Position numbers and translations under genes: made by a program
Source: Bacteroidota bacterium
Lineage (GTDB): Bacteria > Bacteroidota > Rhodothermia > Rhodothermales > UBA10348
Reading direction: 5' to 3'
Assembly: GCA_029262775.1 (NCBI GenBank)
Contig: JAJCYR010000040.1
Location: forward strand, 1 to 49,271
Length of the DNA: 49,271 nt
Notes under the pieces: generated by a model
The model's database searches: none
What the model was told of the DNA's origin: nothing
Seen by the model: the letters and a program-made list of their open reading frames with translations, nothing else
Shown: positions 43,509-49,271 of the stretch, piece by piece
Layout of the letters: the number at the start of each line of letters is the position of its first letter
How positions within the stretch are numbered: the stretch's first letter is position 1

Positions 43509-44303
43509 ATGCCGCCGCATCTTCAGGAACCAGTCACAGATACTCCCAGCAACCGCGCCCACGTCCATCCGTCGGCGCAGATAGGTAGCGGCACGGCGCT
43601 CGGCTACGGCTCCGTGGTGGAAGCCGGTGTCACGATCGGCACCGGGTGCCGGATCGGACATCATGTCGTGATCCGAGCCGGCAGCGTCATCGGTAACGAG
43701 GTGCGGGTAGACGACGGCGCAAGCATCGGGAAGCAACCCATGCGCGCGGCGGCATCGGCCGTCACGTCCGATCTGGAAGTACCCCCGTGCCATATTGGGG
43801 ACGGGTGCATGGTGGGTACGCACGCGGTCATTTACGCTGGCGCCGCGCTCGGCGAGCACGTTCTCGTGGCGGATTTGGCCACCATCCGGGAGAACGTCAC
43901 CATTGGCGAGCGAACCATTGTGGGGCGCGGAGTGGCCGTGGAAAATTTCTGCACCATAGGGCGCCGCTGCAAAATCGAGACGGAAGCCTACATCACCGCC
44001 CACTCCGTAATTGAAGACTTTGTGTTCATTGCGCCCGGCGTATTGACCTCCAACGACGCCTTCGCAGGACGCACCGAGGAGCGCTTCAAGCATTTCAGAG
44101 GCGTCACCATCCGTCGTGGCGCCAGGCTTGGGGTCGGGGCGACCATCCTGCCTGGTATTGAAATTGGTGCGGACGCCATGATCGCGGCGGGCGCCCTCCT
44201 TACGCGAGCGGCCGAGCCCCGCATGATCTACATGGGTAGACCGGCGCACGCCGTTCGACCCGTACCCAAAAATCAACTTCTTGACGAACAAAACTGGGAG
44301 TAA
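43509..44303 (+). CDS. Hexapeptide-repeat acyltransferase (WlbB/WbpD-like)
   Basis: The 264-aa protein is built of left-handed beta-helix hexapeptide repeats (IGSGTALGYGSVVEAGVTIG, VGTHAVIYAGAALGEHV, IGERTIVGRGVAVENFC). It ends with the typical ILPGIEIGADAMIAAGALLTR and YMGRPAHAVRP closing motif. The family N- or O-acylates nucleotide sugars. Pairing with a DegT-type aminotransferase directly downstream supports N-acylation of an amino sugar, as for WlbB/WbpD, though the acyl donor and sugar are inferred. Its stop is 4 bases before the next start. Confidence 0.88.
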   Translation: MPPHLQEPVTDTPSNRAHVHPSAQIGSGTALGYGSVVEAGVTIGTGCRIGHHVVIRAGSVIGNEVRVDDGASIGKQPMRAAASAVTSDLEVPPCHIGDGCMVGTHAVIYAGAALGEHVLVADLATIRENVTIGERTIVGRGVAVENFCTIGRRCKIETEAYITAHSVIEDFVFIAPGVLTSNDAFAGRTEERFKHFRGVTIRRGARLGVGATILPGIEIGADAMIAAGALLTRAAEPRMIYMGRPAHAVRPVPKNQLLDEQNWE

Positions 44304-44307
44304 CTCC

Positions 44308-45426
44308 ATGAGAACCGATACAGCACCCATTCAGATGGTAGACCTCAAGACGCAGTACGAGCGCCTTCGCAGCGACATTGACCGCCGCATCCTGGGGGTG
44401 CTTGAAAGCACAGCCTTCATCAATGGACCGGACGTCACCGAGCTGGAACAGGATCTGGAAGCCGTACTCGATGCCCACGTCATTACTGTAGCCAACGGCA
44501 CGGACGCCCTCCAGGTGGCGCTCATGGCCCTCGGGGTCGGCCCGGGAGATGAGGTCATCACGCCCTCGTTCACGTTTGTAGCCACCGCCGAAGCGGCCTC
44601 GCTGCTGGGCGCCGTGCCCGTATTTGCCGACATTGACCCGGAGACCTTCACGATAGATGCGGCGAGCCTTGAGTCGCTCATCACGAGCCGTACGCGTGCC
44701 ATTGTGCCCGTTCACCTGTTCGGACAAAGTGCCGACATGGACGCCATCATGAATATTGCCAACCGATACGCCATTCCAGTCGTCGAGGACACGGCGCAGG
44801 CTATTGGATCGACCTGGAAAGGAAAGGCGGCAGGCACGAGGGGCGCGTTCGGCACGCTGTCCTTCTTTCCATCCAAAAACCTGGGCTGTTACGGGGACGG
44901 CGGCGCCGTCATTACGCGCTCCGACGAGCTTGCCGAACGCGCCCGCCTTATTGCCAACCACGGATCCCGGAAGAAATACCACAGCGAGGTCGTCGGTATC
45001 AACAGCCGGCTTGACACCATCCAGGCCGCCATTCTGCAGGCCAAACTGCCACACCTCGGGGATTTCACCGCACGCCGGCGCGACGCGGCCGACCGCTACG
45101 ACGCCCATTTCGCGGACATTCCCGGGATTACGACACCGCACCGTTCCCCACATTCCAGGCACGTCTTCCACCAGTATACATTGCGCATCCGGAGGCACCG
45201 CGACCTCATGCATGACGCGCTCACCGCTGCCGGCATCCCGAGTGCCATCTACTACCCCGTTCCGCTTCACGAAATGCCCGTCTACGCCAGTAATCCGGAA
45301 GCGCACGTCCGCGTACCGCTTCCCGAAACCGAACGGGCGGCCCAGGAAGTACTCTCGCTTCCCATGCACACCGAACTCACCGAAGGGCAGCAGGCGCGCG
45401 TGGCCGAGTGTATTCTGTCGGCCTGA
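44308..45426 (+). CDS. DegT/DnrJ/EryC1-family sugar aminotransferase (WlbC/WbpE-like)
   Basis: The 372-aa PLP enzyme starts at the ATG at 44308 after GGGAG. The motifs are INGPDVTELEQDLE, ANGTDALQVALMALGVGPGDEVITPSFTFVA, VEDTAQAIGSTWKG and SFFPSKNLGCYGDGGAV with the PLP-binding Lys. RLDTIQAAILQAKL and an aromatic/His-rich FHQYTLRI strand follow. It transfers an amino group to a keto sugar nucleotide. Together with the acyltransferase it forms a two-step acetamido-sugar module for surface polysaccharide. It converges with the secretion ATPase gene across 48 bases. Confidence 0.93.
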   Translation: MRTDTAPIQMVDLKTQYERLRSDIDRRILGVLESTAFINGPDVTELEQDLEAVLDAHVITVANGTDALQVALMALGVGPGDEVITPSFTFVATAEAASLLGAVPVFADIDPETFTIDAASLESLITSRTRAIVPVHLFGQSADMDAIMNIANRYAIPVVEDTAQAIGSTWKGKAAGTRGAFGTLSFFPSKNLGCYGDGGAVITRSDELAERARLIANHGSRKKYHSEVVGINSRLDTIQAAILQAKLPHLGDFTARRRDAADRYDAHFADIPGITTPHRSPHSRHVFHQYTLRIRRHRDLMHDALTAAGIPSAIYYPVPLHEMPVYASNPEAHVRVPLPETERAAQEVLSLPMHTELTEGQQARVAECILSA

Positions 45427-45474
45427 TCCCGCCCCCTACGGCGCGGGAACGCGCCGCGGCCAGCCCAGACGCCA

Positions 45475-48216
45475 TCAGGTTGCCGTCATGCGGATCATTT
45501 CCTCGGCGGTCGTAAGGCCCAGTTTCATGAGCTCGCGGGCGGAATCGCCGAGCGTCAGCATGCCCTCCTCAATGGCCAGTTTGCGGATGGCCTCTTCGTC
45601 AATGGCATTTCCCGACTCGGCAATCAGATGCCGGATTCCCTGCGAGAAATACAGCGTTTCGCACACGGCACGGCGTCCCTTGTACCCATTTCCGCCGCAC
45701 CGCGAGCAGGATGTATTATGCCCGGCCTTGTAGAATGTTGTGGAATCCATTTCGTCGTCGTTAAAACCAAGGTTGCGCAGCAGTACGTGGTCGGGGTTGG
45801 TATCCTCGATCCTGCACTCGCTGCAGACTTCGCGGATGAGTCGCTGCGCCACGACGAGATTGATGGCATACGCAATCAGAAACGGCTCAATGCCCATTTT
45901 GTAGAGGCGCGATACAGCGGCCGGGGCATCGTTCGTGTGGAGCGTTGAGAACGAGAGGTGGCCGGTGTTGGCCAGCTTGATGGCGAGCTCGGCCGTTGCA
46001 CGATCGCGCATTTCACCCACCATGACCACGTCCGGATCGTGCCGGAGAATGGCGCGCAGCGCCCCCTCCAGATCCAGCTTATGGCTGAGCTTGATCTGAC
46101 GCACTCCCTTGATGATGTATTCGACCGGGTCTTCGACCGTGAGCACATTCACCTCGGGCGTGACGACCTGGTGTAGCGCTGCAACCAGCGTCGTGGACTT
46201 ACCCGACCCCGTTGGCCCGGTCAGAATCACCATCCCGTGTGGCTGGCGGATGGCCTTGTTGAAGCGTTCGAGCGCTACGTCGAGCATACCGAGCTTGCGG
46301 ATGTCGGTCAGCACTTTGCGGTCATCGAGAATACGGATCACAATGCTTTCGGCCCGCACTTCCTGGTTGGCCGTTGCAATGGGAAGAATGCTCACGCGGA
46401 ACCGGATCAGGGCGCCGTCAATGTCACGCTGAATGAAGCCGTCCTGGGCCATGTCGCGCTCGAACCGGTCTACGTTGGTGGCATTGTCCTTGACGACGGC
46501 CAGAAACGCTTCGGGGTGTACCTTGTCCTCGGTATGCCACTTCTTCAGGCGCCCGTCCGTGCGGAAGTGGATTTCTACCTGCCGGTTCTGGTTCGGATAC
46601 ATGTGGATGTCCGACGCGCCGGCGCGCACGGCCTCGAGGAGCGACGCCTCAAACAGGTTGATGAGTTTCGAGCGGCTCATTTCCGCTTCGAGCGCATCCT
46701 CGTCCAGGTCGCTTCCCCCCCCCTCCTCGTACGTCATGCCGAGGTCGAAGGCCTCCGTTTCCTTCGTAATGCGCTCCAGATATTCGTTCTTGCGCGGAAA
46801 CAGCTTGTCGAGCAGTTTTACAACCTGCGATTCCGGCACATACCTCAGCTCGAATCGCCCTACATCGAGCGCGTGCAGCAGCTTGTTGACTTCGGGCCGC
46901 GTCGGGTCGGGCGTCACAAAAATGATGCGTCCCGCACCCGTTTCCATGTCCAGTTCGTGCTCAAACGGAACGAGCAGCATTTCAAGCATTTCCTCCCGAT
47001 GCTCTTCGGCCAGCGTCTCCATGGTCAGCTTGACGAAATCGGCATCGGGCCGACCTTCTGTCAGCTCTTCTTCCTTGAACGCATAGACGGCCGCCGCCTT
47101 TCCGTATACTCTTTCCCGCGAGACAGACTTCATTTCAGCCACAACGCGCCACAGCGCGTCGCGCTCTCCCTCGGCTTTGTGCACGGCGACCGCCTTGCGT
47201 ACCACCGCTTCAGACACCATGCCGTCGGCCAAAAGGCGTTTGACGACGCGGTCCCGGGCAATGGTTTTCTCGACTTCGGACTGCGTGACGGGCCTGGGTG
47301 CGGGCCCCGGCGGCACACTGGTCTCCGTATTCGGAGTAGCCATGGCATCGGGCGCCTCTTCGGGAGCGGAATCTCCGATAACCATCTGCCCAGGCTCCGG
47401 ATTTGCCGCGGCCTCAAACGAAAGGCGTAGCCGTACGCGGTCGAGCGGCTCAGAAAGCTGTTCCTCCGATACGAATACACATTCGGTCGATACCGGGAAG
47501 GCCGCGAGTGCCGCCTGGACGCCCGGCGCCGTGGGATCGGCCGATGCCACAAGCAGCTGCCCTTCCTTCATCTCGAGCGGCAGCAGTCCGGCGTCGAGGA
47601 GGCGGGTTGTATCCGCTGAATGGACCCGCGAGAACAGATCGTCAATAAACGCCCGCTGCGGGCGAGGGCCCAGAGCGGCTTCAATCCGGAATCCAAAAAA
47701 GTGCGCGGCCTCTTCGGCAATCTGCGCCGAAGGAGTTGATTCGAGCCGGCACAGAGCCCGCCACAGCTCTTCACCCTCCTCGCGCAGCCGAATGGCATCG
47801 AAGAGCTGCGTGGTATTCACCACGTTATCCTGCAACAGCTTGAGCGACAGTTCGTCCTTTACAACGCCCGAAATCGGCGAATCGACGCGTTCCTCCGGCT
47901 GCGAGAACGATTCCCACCCGTCTTCGAACGCGGGCGCCATCTCCTCCTGCCCGTGGTCCATCTCGTGCGACGGGTCCGCCTCCTGCATGAGCGGCTCGTC
48001 ATCGCCGGGCACACTCCCGTAAATGTCTTGAATGGTATACACGGGCGCCTCGGTTCCTTCCAATGCGCGGCTCCACTCGTCGACCGTGAGATCGGTCAAA
48101 TCGTTCAGGATGTCGTTCAGGATATCTGCGTCGACCTGTTTCGGTCTCACATGCTGCGCCCGTGGCAGCCGGTCTGGCGAACGTCTGCGTCCTTTGTTCC
48201 CGACAGGTGCTTTCAT
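45475..48216 (-). CDS. PilB/GspE-type secretion or pilus assembly ATPase with long N-terminus
   Basis: The 913-aa protein is longer than usual (PilB/GspE about 500-570). It has an N-terminal region with two MshEN-like ATPase-N domains (about residues 120-250 and 320-480) linked by acidic low-complexity stretches. The ATPase follows, with Walker A GPTGSGKSTT at about residue 668, the Asp box VLTVEDPVEY, LRHDPDVVMVGEMRD and a His box. A tetra-cysteine zinc site (CSECR near 795, CSRCGG near 828) follows. It powers pilus or pseudopilus assembly at the inner membrane. It lies one base after the platform protein stop. Confidence 0.94.
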   Translation of the reverse strand: MKAPVGNKGRRRSPDRLPRAQHVRPKQVDADILNDILNDLTDLTVDEWSRALEGTEAPVYTIQDIYGSVPGDDEPLMQEADPSHEMDHGQEEMAPAFEDGWESFSQPEERVDSPISGVVKDELSLKLLQDNVVNTTQLFDAIRLREEGEELWRALCRLESTPSAQIAEEAAHFFGFRIEAALGPRPQRAFIDDLFSRVHSADTTRLLDAGLLPLEMKEGQLLVASADPTAPGVQAALAAFPVSTECVFVSEEQLSEPLDRVRLRLSFEAAANPEPGQMVIGDSAPEEAPDAMATPNTETSVPPGPAPRPVTQSEVEKTIARDRVVKRLLADGMVSEAVVRKAVAVHKAEGERDALWRVVAEMKSVSRERVYGKAAAVYAFKEEELTEGRPDADFVKLTMETLAEEHREEMLEMLLVPFEHELDMETGAGRIIFVTPDPTRPEVNKLLHALDVGRFELRYVPESQVVKLLDKLFPRKNEYLERITKETEAFDLGMTYEEGGGSDLDEDALEAEMSRSKLINLFEASLLEAVRAGASDIHMYPNQNRQVEIHFRTDGRLKKWHTEDKVHPEAFLAVVKDNATNVDRFERDMAQDGFIQRDIDGALIRFRVSILPIATANQEVRAESIVIRILDDRKVLTDIRKLGMLDVALERFNKAIRQPHGMVILTGPTGSGKSTTLVAALHQVVTPEVNVLTVEDPVEYIIKGVRQIKLSHKLDLEGALRAILRHDPDVVMVGEMRDRATAELAIKLANTGHLSFSTLHTNDAPAAVSRLYKMGIEPFLIAYAINLVVAQRLIREVCSECRIEDTNPDHVLLRNLGFNDDEMDSTTFYKAGHNTSCSRCGGNGYKGRRAVCETLYFSQGIRHLIAESGNAIDEEAIRKLAIEEGMLTLGDSARELMKLGLTTAEEMIRMTAT

Positions 48217-48217
48217 A

Positions 48218-49271
48218 TCAGTTTCCTCCCATCATATCGACGCTCGAGGGCGAGACCAGCGCCAGTTCAGATGAAATGACGGTCAGTGCCAGAATGGCAA
48301 TGGTAATTACCATGGCAACGCCGGTCTGAATCATTTCAACGGTCGATGTCAGCTTGAGCGATGTCTCCTTCTCGTAGTAGTCGGCCATCTGGCGGGCGGC
48401 TCCGCGCACGTTCCCCGTCTCGGCGCCGCTTCGGAAGCGGGCAAGCGCCATGGACGTGAACACACCACTGGCCTCCATGGCTTTGACCAGGTCCACGCCC
48501 TGCGCCACCATCATGGGAATGGTGATATTCTTGACGCGGTGTTCCATATACCTGTTGCCGGTTGCCTCGGCCGCGATCCGGATGACAGAAATGTTGTCGC
48601 CGCTTCCCGAGTACAGCACTGCAAATACACGGCAGAATATTTCGATGTTCAGCTTGTGCAGCAGCGACCCGATGACCGGTATGCGGATCATGTAGCGGTG
48701 AATCATGAACGTGCCCCGGGTCGATTTGGCAAACGCCACAACCGTTCCGATGGACGCGGCCGAAAGCCCAATCAGCCAGATGTAATTATGGTCCATCCAC
48801 TTGGAAAATGCCAACGTGGCTGTGGTCATCGGAGGCAAGTCCATGTTGAACGACTCAAAAAGACCCGCTGTCTCGGGGAAAATGACCCAGATGTACCACA
48901 CAAAGGCGGCAATGAGCACGACCATTGTAATGGCGGGCGTGATCATGGCGCTCTTCACGCTCTTCTTGAATTCATTCTGGCGCTCCAGAAAACGGGCCGT
49001 AGCCTCGTAGATCTCGGACATGTTGCCCGTCTGTGATGCGATCCCGAGCATATACGCGGTGAACTTACCGAGCATGTGCTGCTGCTTCATGAATGCCTGC
49101 TGCGCCTCCATGCCCCCCTTCAAATCGCCGTTCAGGTCTCGGACGACCTGCTTGAGGCTGTTCGAACTGACGTCGTTCACGAGTAGATTGAGCACCTCGT
49201 CGAACGGAAGTTTTTCCTTGAGCAGGTTGGCCGACAGCCGGACAAACATGATCAGGTCCTGTTGGGGCGGC
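48218..49271 (-). CDS. PilC/GspF-type inner-membrane platform protein (5' end outside window)
   Basis: The reading frame runs in from the right edge and remains open across 49250-49271 (PPQQDLIM...), so the true start is outside. The visible 350 codons contain T2SSF domain 1 (LIMFVRLSANLLKEKLPFDEVLNLL), three membrane helices (for example MITPAITMVVLIAAFVWYIWVIFP and IGLSAASIGTVVAFA) and domain 2 (LHKLNIEIFCRVFAVLYSGSG, GAETGNVRGAARQMADYYEKE). It is the platform that the adjacent ATPase turns or drives. Distinguishing pilus from type II secretion needs the upstream genes. Confidence 0.92.
   Translation of the reverse strand, partial: PPQQDLIMFVRLSANLLKEKLPFDEVLNLLVNDVSSNSLKQVVRDLNGDLKGGMEAQQAFMKQQHMLGKFTAYMLGIASQTGNMSEIYEATARFLERQNEFKKSVKSAMITPAITMVVLIAAFVWYIWVIFPETAGLFESFNMDLPPMTTATLAFSKWMDHNYIWLIGLSAASIGTVVAFAKSTRGTFMIHRYMIRIPVIGSLLHKLNIEIFCRVFAVLYSGSGDNISVIRIAAEATGNRYMEHRVKNITIPMMVAQGVDLVKAMEASGVFTSMALARFRSGAETGNVRGAARQMADYYEKETSLKLTSTVEMIQTGVAMVITIAILALTVISSELALVSPSSVDMMGGN

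Noticed and set aside
43440..45369. Minus-strand frames (43440-44330 and 44200-45369) opposite the acyltransferase and aminotransferase
   Set aside because: The plus-strand products show hexapeptide repeats and the PLP-lysine motif. The antisense frames show nothing recognisable.
45427..45448. Small inverted repeat TCCCGC...GCGGGA between converging aminotransferase and ATPase genes
   Set aside because: The 6-bp stem with a 10-base loop and no T-run is too weak to call a terminator.
46237..47430. 397-codon plus-strand frame opposite the secretion ATPase
   Set aside because: It is the antisense of the ATPase domains and has no family features.

Overview
The window looks like chromosomal DNA from a GC-rich member of the Bacteroidota/Rhodothermota lineage, with Rhodothermales-like bacteria the best guess. 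This rests on marker families: a TonB-dependent receptor with a carboxypeptidase-like N-terminal domain, a type IX secretion plug-like protein (DUF5103), DUF3078 and DUF4783 proteins, a DUF5117/DUF4953-type metalloprotease, a 58-aa histone H1-like protein, and weak Shine-Dalgarno use. The genus cannot be named from sequence alone. I found no tRNA, rRNA, CRISPR array, integrase or phage gene. About 36 protein genes cover almost the whole window.

Left part (1-9281): a partial, repeat-tailed Tyr/Gly-rich lipoprotein is divergent from proS, which overlaps an exported esterase. A TonB-dependent receptor with a strong hairpin terminator and a long exported TPR-CHAT (caspase-like) protein follow. 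Next (17349 down to 9313, minus strand) is a tight five-gene envelope operon: DUF3078 barrel-like protein, seven-helix membrane protein with an HExxH peptidase motif, type IX secretion plug lipoprotein, large metalloprotease lipoprotein, and an MFS transporter. Upstream of it lie a histone H1-like gene with its own promoter and hairpin, and a degenerate acetylglutamate-kinase-like gene.

Centre (18573-30312): dnaE is coupled to yidD. Facing them is a seven-gene minus-strand operon of CpxP/Spy-like protein, ECF sigma factor, probable anti-sigma protein, second CpxP-like protein, efflux adaptor, ABC ATPase and MacB-like permease, which reads as an envelope-stress-controlled export module. cysS is translationally coupled to a small HhH-GPD DNA-repair protein. 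A 587-base gene-free stretch follows. It holds a 315-bp palindromic, MITE-like element with perfect 30-bp terminal inverted repeats, then six 16-bp tandem repeats and four 12-bp tandem repeats.

Right part (30313-49271): a nearly continuous minus-strand series encodes a sugar nucleotidyltransferase, MutS2, a DUF4783 protein, a very large NtrY-like histidine kinase, TenA, TrkA and TrkH. Divergent from it are a LOG-family protein, an exported TPR protein, and an acyltransferase/aminotransferase pair probably serving acylamino-sugar synthesis. The window ends with a type IV pilus/type II secretion ATPase and its platform protein, the latter cut by the window edge.

The strongest candidates for undescribed biology are the palindromic element, the plug/peptidase envelope operon, the CpxP-bracketed sigma/efflux operon, the exported CHAT protein and the amino-acid-kinase-like probable pseudoenzyme.
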